Assembly: GCA_963978895.1 (NCBI GenBank)
Contig: OZ022243.1
Location: forward strand, 5,497,761-5,561,760
Length of the DNA: 64,000 bases
Origin: Erpobdella octoculata
Lineage: Eukaryota > Annelida > Clitellata > Hirudinida > Erpobdellidae
Direction of reading: 5' to 3'
The position numbers and the translations under genes are program-made. Position 1 is the first letter of the stretch, and each line of letters opens with the position of its first letter. Under the pieces are notes generated by a model. That model had not been told where the DNA came from. It worked only from the letters and a program-made list of their open reading frames with translations, and searched no databases. Positions 30,665 to 43,210 of this stretch are shown one piece after another.

Positions 30665-32827
30665 TGATATATCTTATATCAGCTTTACATTTTGAACAGG
30701 AACATTTTCAATGATTATTTCAAAGGCGCCTGCCGTAGCTATTTCCTTGTCTTTGGGTTAGCCACTTGTGTTTCCTTGTCCTACCATATTGGCCTGATCT
30801 TCGTTCAAATTATTTAGACTGGTCTAACTTCAGTTTTATGTAGAATGTTGTTTGTCATATTCTAATTTGATGTAGTCAAGACTGAAAAACTCCATGCTTG
30901 ATTTAGCTATATGGGCTGCCAGACTTGCAAGTGGTGTAGCTAATTGATTTTATTTGGCTATTCAGGGATCAGTGTACTACTGACTGGCTGCTTTGTGCTG
31001 TTGTTATTGCAGGACTTTTATCTCAATTTCAAGACTGTTATGTTAATATTACCATTGAATGTGTACTCTAGTTGTTGCATTTCATGAATTGTAGAAGCTT
31101 TTAATTTAAACTTCAAGCTGTCAAGCCAAGTCTTCCGATAAGGTTCTGATCTTACATAATAAAGCAAATGAACTGTGATCGATTAAGATGCATGAATTTG
31201 GGAGGGATCTGTCCCAGGAAGAGTTGCGTGTTCATTGATTTCGGCTAGCTGAAAGTAGGGAATAATTTAGCTAGAAAAGGGAGCAAGGAGTTTGGTCTAT
31301 TGATGAAAGACGAAGCCAGATGGTTTATGCCAGTTTATGGTATCTGTTTTGTATCATCTAGGTATGGAACTTGCAGAATGATTTCAACAGCGCAACAGAT
31401 TTTGATATTCTACAAAATTGTTAACGTTGAACAACCTAGAACCAGATTGAAGTCATGATACTGCTAGAAGCTGCACATCATGATCCATGCTTGAACCACT
31501 GCAAAGAAGTCAACAAAACTCTATGGAGGCGAGGGCGCTATAAAGTTCTCAAGATCAGAAAAAAAACTTGAAGAGGTGTTCGCCATGAATTGCTTGAACT
31601 TCCTCGTTTAGGAAGGAACTGTTTCGAAATTGATTTTGAAACCTCTTAAAACTTATTTGAGAACCAATATCAGTTGCAGTTAAGCATTCATATCTGTTCG
31701 AGTTGAGGAATCTGTAAAGTATTAATGCTAAAGATGATAAGAAAGATTAAATGACTTAAAAAAAAGACAACATATTAATTAAGCTACTTCAATGGTCACG
31801 GAATCTCATATTAATGCTTTCTTTCTCTCACTCTCTGGCCGAGTATCAATATCGTTTTTCTTCTTTTTCTCTCATTTTCTTCTTGTCAATCTTTTCTTAC
31901 TCTGTTCTCATTAGCCTACATAGTGTATAAGTATTTGTGTGTATCATGACACACTATTCTTTAGAATAGCAATAAATAATAATAATAGTAACTAGTAAGT
32001 TTATTTATTTATTGTTAGTTTGTTGGATGTCTGCGTTAATGCCAGCCAAAAACGGAATTACATTTGAGAGTGATTGACAGCAGCGCATTGGAATTAATTG
32101 AAGCGAAATCTGTTTGTGTGCGACTCGTGTTTCCTGGGATAATGTTTTTTTTCCTCTCAATATGAACGATAATTAGAAGCGGAAACATGTTACAGTGACA
32201 TTTATAAATGTCGGCTCTGCTTAATTGTATCAGTGTTTACTGTTTAAGGCGACGCAGACAGGTTTACATACTGACAGGTGGGTAACGTGTAACGTTGACA
32301 TGCCATATAATGTTGAATGCTTTTTTACCGGTGACCAGTTAACAAAGTTTAAATTATTTTAACCGAAGCCACTGTGATCTGTAGCGTGATTAACAGATAA
32401 ATAAAGATACTTATAGATGTACAGAATGAATAACGTGGTTTTTTCGACCTATAAAATTTCTTACTAGTGATAAACCCGTCAAAAATGTCGGATTTTTAAC
32501 CATCCGCACATAGGTAGAATACTACTATTTTGGGATATTTGATTCATTTTGCTATTTCTGTGCAACTTAGCAGCAGCGTTACCTACTCAAAATTCTAACA
32601 TAACATACATACATACAACCGGGCATTTCCGGTTTAGCGCTGTAATGGCGTTTCGGTCTGAACGAAATTGAATTCAGTTTGTTTTTGGTTTTCCGCGGAG
32701 ACTGAGTTTTTTTCTATACCATTCTCTTTTCTTTTTCATATATGTACCTATTCTAGAGATTTTCGTTGGGCTTCTCTCAATCTTCTACTTTGACTACCCG
32801 TACTGTTCGACGTAGGATCTATTTTTT
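30663..32827. other. Intergenic stretch without a recognisable gene
   Basis: No coding region, RNA gene or clear transposon end was recognised over about 2.1 kb. The base composition is less extreme than in the satellite regions. A short CATA run and a CCGGGCATTTCCGGTTTAGC segment near 32600-32650 look like the edge of an old repeat. Confidence 0.4.
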
Positions 32828-33085
32828 ACTAACTTTTATTTAGGTTACAATCCCTGTTTGTGTATGTCTGTGTGTCTTTCTCTGTACGCAAATCTTGCAA
32901 GTAAAATTTAACCAACTGTTTGACTAGCTAATAAGCTAAAACATTCGTCAGCATATCTTTATATTGGATGAAAATACATGATTCAATTAAAAAAATATTA
33001 ATTTGAACATCTTTTGTATTTCTAAATCGAGTGTATTTGAAATCAAAGTTTGTGTTGAAAAACTCGTTTTTTCATTTACTTGTTT
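32828..33085 (+). repeat. Dispersed repeat family A, copy 2
   Basis: Same series of blocks as at 21326: CTTTTATTTAGGTTACAATC, a GT-rich patch, GTAAAATTTAACCAAC, TTGGATGAAAATACATGATT and GTGTTGAAAAACTCGTTTTT. It directly precedes the LINE endonuclease fragment at 33160. Confidence 0.85.
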
Positions 33086-33159
33086 AATATTCTTAAATTA
33101 AATTATATTAGAAAAATTAAACGAATTGCTAATTTTAATTCTACTTCTTCCGATAATTC

Positions 33160-34100
33160 TAAATTAAAACCTCTTTATAAAATAAATAATTTAAAATCTA
33201 ATAATAATTCAAACCTCAATATAGCTATCCTTAATATTCGCTTTTTAAATAATAAATCACCCTATATTTCTGAGTTGGCCTTGTCTAAGTGTCTTGATCT
33301 CTTTCTTCTGACTGAAACCTGGCATGAATCTGCATCTTCTCCTTTTCTCCTTGCATCTATTCCTACTGGCTTTTCTTTTGTTAAGCAGGCTAGGCCTCCT
33401 GGCGACCCTTTGTCAGCTCGACATTCTTCCTGTGGTGGCATCTGCCTTCTACTCTGTCTCTCTAAATTCTTCTAATAAATTCTCATATTTTGAATGCCTC
33501 TTTACTTTTGTTAAAATTAACTCTTTTAAGTTCAATCGTATATGTATCTATACTAATCTATAGGCCTCCAAAATGTTCTAAGCCACAATTTTTGGAGGAT
33601 TTCTACAACCTTTCTGAATCTCTTTCCTTTCAATCTACTCCTTCTTTTATTAAATATTGGAGATTTTAATATTCTTATTAATAAAACTAAGGACCCTTTT
33701 GTTTCTCAATTTCTTGGAATCCTGTCTATTCTTAACTTCTTTCAGCATTGTGTCTCTTCGACTCATAATCGGGGCAACACATCGGATCTTATTATTTCTC
33801 CTCTCTTCTCTAATAGGTAATCTTTCATCTGTGAAACTTTACTTTACTGATCACTACTTTATTTCTTTTAATTTACCTCTTTCTCAACCCTTAACTAATC
33901 TTTCTTCTGTTACTAAACTGTGTTGGTCTAGACTTGATAAAACTCAATTTTCAAATCTATTTATAACCTCTGGGGTTTCTTCTTCTTCTTTCACTGACGT
34001 AGATTCATTTATGGACAATCTCAACTTGACCCCCCCACACACACACCCGTCCCGACGGGCCTTTCTCGATTTGAATTTGATAGACAAATATCAACTTTAG
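33160..34100 (+). pseudogene. LINE endonuclease (APE-type) fragment, L2/CR1-like
   Basis: Across two frameshifts the + strand encodes the apurinic-like endonuclease of a non-LTR retrotransposon. IAILNIRFLNNKSPYISE and LDLFLLTETWH correspond to the N-R.L..K and the catalytic ETW motifs. YRPPKCSKPQFLEDF (from about 33560), LNIGDFNILI (catalytic GDFN, about 33652-33681) and STHNRGNTSDLIISP (about 33757-33801) follow, then FTDHYFISF, the SDH-like motif. No reverse transcriptase follows, so the copy is truncated at its 3' side, which is unusual for target-primed insertion and suggests later deletion or rearrangement. Confidence 0.8.
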
Positions 34101-34189
34101 TCGAGAAAAAGTTTAATTTAGTTTAGACAAAGATCATTTCAAATCATTTGCCTCCGGACCACTATTATTTATTGAATTTCTAAGATTTT

Positions 34190-36600
34190 TTCACTAGCTA
34201 TCCGGAATTTATTACGTTTTTTTAACACGTTAAACTGCTTGTTGTAATATCAAAACTAGTATTAGGTCATTTTTCTCTGCTTTGAACTTCTTGTTGCAAT
34301 ATCAATATCAGTCTCACACCATTGTTTTCTGCCAATTTTCTGTGATTTATATACTCATTGTAGGACGTTCACATCTGAAAATGTTAATATTTAATTTGTT
34401 CAAGTGAAATTATAAGATTAATAGAAACTAAAACATAAGATTTTAAAGACTAAAAGTATTAGTTTAAGTTATCTTACCCTCTGATTTTTATTTTTTTAGT
34501 GGATTCTCCTTTAGGAGGCTTCTGAAGGGGTTTTCTAGGTTTTTAGCCGATTCTTCTTCAGGAGATTTGTAAAGTCCTTTAAAAGGTTATTAATAATTTA
34601 TCTTGTTTTATTAAGTGAGTTGACCCTTTCCATAAAAATTCTAAAACACATGTACAATGTAAATAGCACTTGAGTTCCGATTCCTTCAACTGGAAACCCT
34701 ACTTTTGATTTTAGTATCTTATTATTTATTGCAGGCGTTCCAAACTTATCGAGGAGCTAGATGCTTCCTCCAAGACCAAGTCCCGGCAAGTGTTATAAAC
34801 GTCTTATTATTCTTTATTTATTGCAGGCGTTTCGAGCTCATCGAGGAATGTCAGACTTCTTCCAAGGTGGAGGAGGAAAAATAAGACAATAATTTGTATC
34901 TGGTGGTGTCCGGAATTGGGAAAAATTCCAATGAGAAAGGATTTATATTACCCTCTGTTTTTTAATTTTTGTAGCGGATTCTCTTTCCGAACACTCTTTA
35001 AGTGTTTTTTGAGGTTATTTTTAATTAGTTAATCATATGTATATACATTTGCAGTACGACTCCGTGGTCGAAAAAGAAGGAGTGCCGTTGCCTCCAGAGA
35101 CAGTCGAAGAAGTCAAAAAAGTGGGGGAGATGGAAAAAGAAGACCAGCATTTTTATCTGGTGGTGTCAGGAATTAGAAAGGATTCCAATTCCAATGAGAG
35201 AGGATACCAAAAAACTAAAGTTTTCCCAGGTGCAAATGATGTCATTACTTTGGAATCAGGAGGGATGGAGGAAACAAAAAAAAGAATCCAAAGAAAGATT
35301 CGAAAAATAAAAGAAGTTGAAATAGATTGTTATTCTTTCTCATGTTCATTTGTTTCATTTGCTAGGTGCCTAGACAGAAAGCAAAAGAGAGACATTACAG
35401 CAGTTCTGTGATTTATATACTCATTGCAGGACGTTCGCATCTGAAAATTTTAATATTTAATTTGTTAAAGTGAAATTATAAGGTTAATAAAAACTAAAAC
35501 ATAAAATTTTAAAGACTAAAAATACAATTTTAAGTATCATTTATCTTACCTTCTGTTTTATATTTTTAGCGGATTCTTCTTTAGGACTCTGTTGAAGTGT
35601 TTTGCGAGGTTATTTAGGAGACTTCGAGATCGTTTTAGAAGGCGTTCAAATCTTATTGAGAGGAGCTAGATGCTTCCTCCAAGACCAAGTCCTGGCAAGT
35701 GTTATAAATGTCCTCTTGTCTGCTTTGATAAAAAAAACAATAAAAGAGGAGGGAGTGGCGTTGCCTCCAGAGGCAGACGAAGAAGTAAAAAAGTGGAGGA
35801 TGTGGAGAAAGACCATTATTATCTGGTGGTGTCTGGAACTGTGAAAAATTCTAATGAGAAGTGTTTTACAAGACGTGAATCTCATCGAGAGGAGCTAGAT
35901 GCTTCCTCCAAGACCATGTCATGGCAAGTGTTATAAATGTCCTCTTGTCTGCTTTGATAAAAAAAAACAATAAAAGTAAAAAAACCTAATTACTTTCGGT
36001 AATTTCTGACGAGTTATAACTAGTAGAAAAACAATTACTGAAATTTTACCTTTATTATAATTATTAGCCCTTGTGTTCCAATTCTTTGACCTGGAAATCC
36101 TACATCTTATTTTAGTATCTCATTACTTTTTATTTATTCCAGGCGTTCTAAGATCTCCGAGAAGCCCTGATTATCGCTCTATATTAATTCATTTTCCTGT
36201 CATATTATTACCTATATCTTGTTCCTTTTTTATCCTTCTAAAATCGCTTTGCTCAAGTTATTTCATAATGTGATTAGAGAGAAAGAAGAGAGAAATTAGC
36301 GAAGCAATGAAGAGTGGCTTCAAAATGTTCAGAAAGTTTTCTCGCTTCCACCAAGGCCAAGGCTCGGCAAGTGTTGTAAACGTCTTTTTGTCTAAATTTT
36401 CTCACCGGCCACCCCGGAATTTGTTAACGTTATTTTATTTTAAACATTTTGAACCGTTTGTTGTAATATCAAAACCAGTATGGCGTCATTAGCGTCATTT
36501 CGAACTGTTTGTTGTTGCCAGTCTTACGTCATTTTTTTATGCCAAATGATCTGCGAATAACTTGCAGAAAATCAGGTTTCTAGCTAAAATGTTCGGTGTG
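34190..36600 (+). repeat. Degenerate tandem array of exon-like cassettes, origin unknown
   Basis: I do not recognise the source. A TCTGTGATTTATATACTCAT block at 34341 recurs at 35404 (period about 1063 bp). Inside are several similar short units after intron-like ends (TTTATTGCAG or similar): RRSKLIEELDASSKTKSRQV at 34734, RRFELIEECQTSSK at 34827, and related pieces at 35640, 35868 and 36143. A second kind of unit encodes YLVVSG(I/T).K(N/D)SNE at about 34896, 35150 and 35818. The longest open frame is 35037-35411 (DSVVEKEGVPLPPETVEEVK and on). The outer margins (34190-34320 and 36400-36540) are also copies of each other. Frames are broken in most units, so I read it as a decayed, locally duplicated gene or unknown transposon. 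Confidence 0.6.
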
Positions 36601-37474
36601 TTGACGTGAGCAAAATAAAATTTTTATTGTAAAGTAGCCTTTTGAACAACCATTAGAACCAAAAATTTTGATGAACTTGATATGTTGACGCCTTGGCCTT
36701 GTAATGTGATGTGATGATGCTGGTATTTTTTAAGTAGGGTAGGTAGATAGATGAGGTGAAAGCGATATTTGCAGCTGAACTCAAATCTTAAGTTGAAAAA
36801 AAAACAATTCATGATTACTTTGTTGAAAATTATCAATGAATTACAATGGGGAAAAATGAGAATGAAATATAAATAGGTACATCTGAGAAGTGAAACAGTC
36901 TCGCTACCTAGCGAACAAAAGATATTTCTTATTACATCCTCTAACATACGGCACATAAAACATGAAATCTGGATATTCGTTTGTTTAGAATTAAATTAAT
37001 TCAAAATCCACTTTTTAAACAATTTACAGATGTATATGCTTTGTATATTAATCATATAAATAGATATGAAATTTGTGTCAAACAAGAAAAAGACTGTTGT
37101 AGGTAGGGGAATAACAGGGTAAGGTGGACATGACATGTTCATAAGGTTGATAACAAAATACATGCAAGCAACTATGGAACATAAGTGATTAATAAACTTT
37201 GGTAATCCTCTCTTATAGTGTCCTAAATTATTTTCTATTTATAAATTGATTCCGATGCGGTCGAATACTCTGCGATAATTAATTTGTGTTTGCCTCTGCA
37301 CCTCTCCGGGGAGAAAGGAGGGGGTCATGGGTAGGGAGAGGTTCGAAAGTAACCACCATTTGTTTTTATTTTCGAGATATTTAACTCAAATAATTATCTA
37401 ATTAATTATCTAAACTGACTTACACCCCTACATGCAATTTGGGCTATTATATTATGGAAATTACAAGTCGATTA
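36601..37474. other. Stretch without a recognisable gene
   Basis: The only open frame (110 codons on the - strand) has no recognisable motif and no coding-like codon pattern. I see no RNA gene or transposon end. Confidence 0.4.
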
Positions 37475-37708
37475 CCGTAAAACGGGGTGACTTTGCCCGT
37501 GCGGGTGACTTTGGCCCAAAATAAATCAACCTATATTTTAAAGTACAAATTATATTTCTATGAACAATTATGCTAAAAAGGTGTGCATAGTAGTGATGTA
37601 TGGCGTGACCTAGCGAAAGTTTAAAAAAAAAAATTTTTTAATATATTTTTATGCGTTTAAAAGTTGGGCCAAAGTCACCCGCACGGGCAAAGTCACCCCG
37701 TTTTACGG
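37475..37708. mobile_element. MITE with perfect 45-bp inverted arms and TA target duplication
   Basis: The arms at 37475-37519 and 37664-37708 are exact reverse complements, starting CCGTAAAACGGGGTGACTTT. TA flanks both ends, as in Tc1/mariner-type insertions. Each arm contains the motif GGTGACTTTG twice. The 144-bp core is AT-rich and non-coding. Complete identity of the arms suggests a recent copy. Confidence 0.9.
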
Positions 37709-38340
37709 TACTTATTGCTCAATAAGAGGTAGTAATTTTCAATGAGATATATACTCAGGCAGTATCTTAATTATTTTGAATATAAGGAATAATTTTAAGT
37801 CAAATCTAAGGTTGATATATCTATTGTTCTAAATTCTAAATAAGCAAGGACTTAAAAATGAATCTATTTATATAAAAATGAATGTTTGTATGTGTAAACG
37901 TAGAGGAATATGCTTTCTAGCGATTCGTAACGTTAAAGTCGAAGTTATTTATAACACAATATTTCTCGAATTTATTTTAACTTAATTATTCTTCTTTGAA
38001 TATAATCTTTTAACTGGACTCAAGAAAAACTGAATTATCTCACTTTGTAGAATTTCGCACGGTTCTAACAAATCTTTTGTTAATTCCAATTTCTCTCTGC
38101 AGCACGTCTCTTCAAACTTCTATTATCTTCTCGAACACTTAACTTTTAACACACTGTCTAAATTCTCAAAATTCATGCACAAATAATATTTCTTATCTTA
38201 ATATTAAAAATCCAGAAAAAGATATATATATATATATATATAAATTCCTAGATAAAAAAAATAATAAACACACACACGTACACACATACATATATATAAA
38301 AATATATATATATATGACTTATTGTTTCGACATATCCAAT
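37709..38340. other. Stretch without a recognisable gene
   Basis: AT-rich; includes short TA repeats at 38222-38242 and 38293-38314 and a small CA-rich patch near 38269-38287. No coding signal is seen. Confidence 0.5.
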
Positions 38341-38484
38341 CATAATAAAATGCACACATAATAAAATAAAATAAACAAATACTATGAAAATACGTAAGAT
38401 GAATCATCTTCATCTTACAGTATGTATGTATGTATGTATGTATGTATGTATGTATGTATGTATGTATGTATGTATGTATGTATG
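38341..38484. repeat. Left copy of the direct repeat flanking the LINE, with (TATG)n
   Basis: The 80 bases at 38341-38420 are identical to 40425-40504. Both copies run into a TATG microsatellite (38421-38484 here, 40505-40618 on the right). Together they form the presumed target-site duplication of the LINE lying between them. Confidence 0.85.
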
Positions 38485-40424
38485 TGTGTGTGTTTTAACT
38501 CTTTGCGAGCTCTCGTCGCCGAAGGTCTTCAGAAGAAGAACCTCTCATTTTTAGCGTTTTGGCCCTTAAACTTCTTGACGCTTTTAAGAGAGAGGTGGGC
38601 CCACGTCCGCTGATCAGGCGGACGCCCTTCGGCGAGAAAAATTTCCAAATTCCTAACTTGAAACACGAAAATTCAAAGTTCAGCAGAAAACTGTTCGAAA
38701 CAAAACTTGAAATCGCCGGAACGATTATCGCCCAATGTAAACAAGGCTAAACCATTTCGTGTGCATCTTGTAGCGCTTTCTTTTTTCTATTAGCGAAAAT
38801 CCAAAAAGATGCAGCTTCAGCTGTCTGGGAGATCTCCTTGATGGCTCGAGTTTTTTCTCGGTTTGAAAAACCAAGAGCTTTCAGCAGTTTTAACATTGAG
38901 CTGCTAACCAACCCTCGAACGCCAACCTCGACTGCAAAAATTTCAGTCCTGAACCCTTTGGCATTCAAATCACATGCTAACTCCCTATATCTCTCCTCTT
39001 TGAAAATATTGCTAGATTCCATGTTACTTTACCATGGCACAGAGAGTTCAATCAGGAACATTGTCTTGGCCAAGTCAGAATATACAATTATATCCGGCTT
39101 TAAGCCGCTAGATCTCACGGCTTCTGGAAATTTTCTTTCGCCAACCAAATCAGCCGAAACCGACCAATCGTCGGCAGCACCCATCACACATTCAAAGTCT
39201 CTTGTAGATCTGAACCTGTGGAACTTCAGATTGCCTTCTCTCAAAAAGTAGATTTTCCTTTTCTGCTGTATTCCTCTTGTCTTTGCTTTCTTACACGCTT
39301 CTTTGACGAAGTCAAGCAATTTTCGGAGTACTTGGTTATGACGCCAAGTGTACCTCCCGTGTGAAAGTGAAAACGAACAACAGGAAAGAACGTGAATGAG
39401 AGTCTCCGATTGCCCGCATAACATGCACGAATCATCGTCTTTCAACTTCCATCTTCGAAGATTGCTGGATGACGGCAGTTGATCATAAACAGATCTAATC
39501 AAAAAAGACAAACGTAGTGGTGTGTATTGCCAAATGTCTTTCCAAGAAAGTGAACGCTGAACAGCATTTTCCCATGTCGTCCAGTCTCCTTGTTGAGATA
39601 ACTGAACAAACTTAATCATTCTCTGGGACTCGATAGCTGTCTTTCTTTCCTGAATGACCAGACTTGTTCGTTCACTGGTGCTGGCTTTTGACCACCAAAT
39701 TCGATGGGTTGACCCGAGACCCCGTTTGTCCTGTTGAACTGCCCCAACTCTTTATGTCCAACGTAAAGAGGCTTCAGCTTCTGCGATCTCCTTTCTGGCT
39801 ACCCATTTCTTTCCGGACTTTACAAGAGGTCCCATCTCCACAATTCTTTGATCCGAAGAGTTATCCAGCATTAGTTGCGTACGGATCTTGTTTATCTTAA
39901 ACTCCTCAACCAAAGACTTCAGTGGCAACCTCAGTTTGGCAGTCTTGCTGTACAAAGCTACCAAAGAAAATCCCGGAGGCAGACCCAACCATTTCCTTGT
40001 AAATTTATTCATCCTCCTTTCTAGCTTTTCTACCAATGGTAAGCTCATCTCATACATTGATAGAGGCCAAAGCAATCTCGGTAATAGAACAAACTGAAGC
40101 AACCACAATTTGAACCTGCTCTGGATTGGGGCCGCATCAATTTTCTTCATATCTTCAAATGCCGATCGAAGAACCTCAGAACACCGTCCAGTGTCGTTAA
40201 GCGAATCGTCATACCACCTTCCCAGGCTCTTGACCGGTTCTTCTCTCAATGTTGGGATCCTGTTGCCAGCAACTGAAAACGTCACGTTGTCGTCGATCTT
40301 GCCTCGTCGCAGAGATAAGCTTCTTGACTTGGTTGCCTTGAAACTCATGCCGCACCATGATAGCAGCCCGCTGAATGCATCAAGAGCTCGTCGCATTGAG
40401 ATACATTTGTTTAGAACCAAAGTT
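38485..40424 (-). pseudogene. 5'-truncated LINE with restriction-like endonuclease (R2/NeSL/Hero-like group)
   Basis: One - strand reading frame runs from 40420 to 38747, broken only by two in-frame TAA codons (39754-39752 and 39031-39029) and no frameshift. It begins in the post-palm/thumb region of the reverse transcriptase (CGMSFKATKSRSLSL, EEPVKSLGRWYDDS), passes a Cys-His knuckle (CMLCGQSETLIHVLSCC) and reaches a PD-type restriction-like endonuclease signature, LKPDIIVYSD...MFLIELSVPW. The C-terminal segment is YRELACDLNAKGFRTEIFAV. Such a C-terminal nuclease marks the R2/NeSL/Hero-type early-branching LINEs, as opposed to APE-type elements. The 3' UTR (38746-38490) ends next to the (TATG)n repeat. 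The N-terminal zinc fingers and catalytic palm are missing. Confidence 0.85.
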
Positions 40425-40618
40425 CATAATAAAATGCACACATAATAAAATAAAATAAACAAATACTATGAAAATACGTAAGATGAATCATCTTCATCTT
40501 ACAGTATGTATGTATGTATGTATGTATGTATGTATGTATGTATGTATGTATGTATGTATGTATGTATGTATGTATGTATGTATGTATGTATGTATGTATG
40601 TATGTATGTATGTATGTA
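40425..40618. repeat. Right copy of the direct repeat flanking the LINE, with (TATG)n
   Basis: 40425-40504 repeats 38341-38420 without a mismatch, then about 28 TATG units follow. See the LINE at 38485-40424. Confidence 0.85.
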
Positions 40619-40628
40619 TATATATATA

Positions 40629-40980
40629 TATATGTTATTCATGCATTGCTACACCATTCATCCGATCGTAATGAAATTTTCACACAACCTTCAGAGTCAA
40701 GGGGAATCATATATAAAGAAAAAAAAATTGAAATCCGACACAAAATGAGCGGGGCGGAGCCGGTGAGCGAGCGGGAACTATATATATATCTATATATATA
40801 AAAATGAATGTTTGTATTTATGTATGTTAATGTCCTTTATGCATTGCTACACCATTCATCCGATCGTAATGAAATTTTCACACAACCTTGAGAGTCAATG
40901 GGAGTCAAATAAAAAAAAAAAAATTTGAAATCCGTCACAAAATGAGCGGAGCGGAGCGGGTGAGCGAGCGGGAACTATAT
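40629..40980 (+). repeat. Two tandem copies of a ~150-bp dispersed repeat
   Basis: Each copy contains CATTGCTACACCATTCATCC, then GATCGTAATGAAATTTTCAC, and ends with a GAGCG-rich block and GCGAGCGGGAACTATATA. Copy 2 begins AAAAATGAATGTTTGTAT, which resembles the start of the Helitron-like copy near 41600. They may be 5' or internal parts of the same element family as the neighbours at 41063-42133. Confidence 0.6.
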
Positions 40981-41062
40981 ATATATGTATGTGCGTATGT
41001 ATGTGTGTATGTATGTATGTGTATGTGCATGTATGTGTGTCTGTGTGTGTGTTTATGTATGT

Positions 41063-41600
41063 ACTAGCGGAGATACCCGGCGTTGCCCGGGTTTTTTAGA
41101 GGTTTTTCTAATGTTTGTCTCTTTCTCTCCCGTTTCCTTTCCCACCTGCTTTCCCACTCCCGTTCGCTTTCCCGTTTTCGGTCGTTTTCCCGCTCCCGAT
41201 CGCTTTCCCGCTCAGAAGTTTTGTTATCGATTTTCTCTCTTGCTCGCGTTTCCTTCCAAGCTTGCTATCCCGATTCCAGTCGCTTTCCGCGTTCCCGGTC
41301 GTTTTCCGCGTTTCCGGTCGCTTTCCCGTTCCCGGTCGCTTTCCCGTTCCCGGTCGCTTCTCCGTTCCCGGTCGCTTTTCCGTTCCCGGTCGCTTTCCCG
41401 TTCCCGGTCGCTTTCCCGTTCCCGCTCACGCTTGCTCTCCCGTTCCCGGTCATGCTTGTTCTCCCATTCCCGGTCATGCTTGCTCTCCCATTCCCGGTCA
41501 CGGTTGCTCTCCCGTTCCCGTTAACGCTCATTTTCTCTTTTCCTTTCTTTCATAACTTCTGTTAGCCTATAAAACGTAAAATAGATTTGCTAAGACTATA
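41063..41600 (-). mobile_element. Helitron-like non-autonomous element, - strand copy
   Basis: Read on the - strand it ends with a palindromic hairpin (CCCGGGCAACGCCGGG) followed by CCGCTAGT, matching the hairpin plus CTRRT 3' end of Helitrons. Its body (41270-41530) is an internal minisatellite of about 18 bp (CGCTTTCCCGTTCCCGGT on the + strand), which produces long repetitive Arg/Ser or Pro/Phe frames; these are not proteins. It forms an inverted pair with the next element. Confidence 0.6.
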
Positions 41601-42535
<935 letters not shown>

Positions 42536-42876
42536 CCCTTTTTCTTCTCCTATTTTGCATTTTCCCAAGCACACACAGCAAAAAATACTAAAATATTGAT
42601 ATGGGTAAGTTAAAATGATTCAAAGACACAATGCAACATCTACCTATATTAAGTACATCGAGGAATTCAAATATACATAGTGGCATAAACAAATACGCCG
42701 TATTACGTGATATAATAATTACACAGCGGTAGAAAGACACGTACAGAGACATACAAATACACATACTCCTCCACGAATACCTTTCTAAATATGTCCGCAC
42801 GTGGTCGGGTAACAACTCTTCAGATAAACTGAGAGTCTTCTGTCTTATTGAATGTATTGTTCTTTCTCTCTCGCTC

Positions 42877-42907
<31 letters not shown>

Positions 42908-42944
42908 GCGTCAACTTCTTATGTTATAGTCAGGACATGTATGT

Positions 42945-43210
42945 CACTAATTTCAGTTCACGTAAGTGTACAATGTCACTTATGGCAGTACATGTAAGTG
43001 TACAATGTCACTAATGTCAGTTCATGTAAGTGTACAATGTCAGTACATGTAAGTGTACAATGTCAATACATGTAAGTGTACAATGTCAGTACATGTAAGT
43101 GTACAAGTCAGTACATGTAAGTGTACAATGTCAGTACATGTAAGTGTACAATGTCAGTACATGTAAGTGTACAATGTCAGTACATGTAAGTGTACAACGT
43201 CACTAATGTC
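42945..43210 (+). repeat. ~23-bp minisatellite with palindromic core
   Basis: About ten copies of GTACATGTAAGTGTACAATG followed by TCA, with some longer variants holding CTAATGTCA. The core GTACATGTAAGTGTAC is nearly self-complementary, so each unit could fold into a small hairpin. Confidence 0.85.

Noticed and set aside
36624..36956. 110-codon - strand frame
   Set aside because: AT-rich, no motif, no coding composition; expected by chance in this length.
38838..40445. + strand frames of 67-137 codons across the LINE
   Set aside because: Shadows of the - strand LINE frame, which carries clear retrotransposon motifs.
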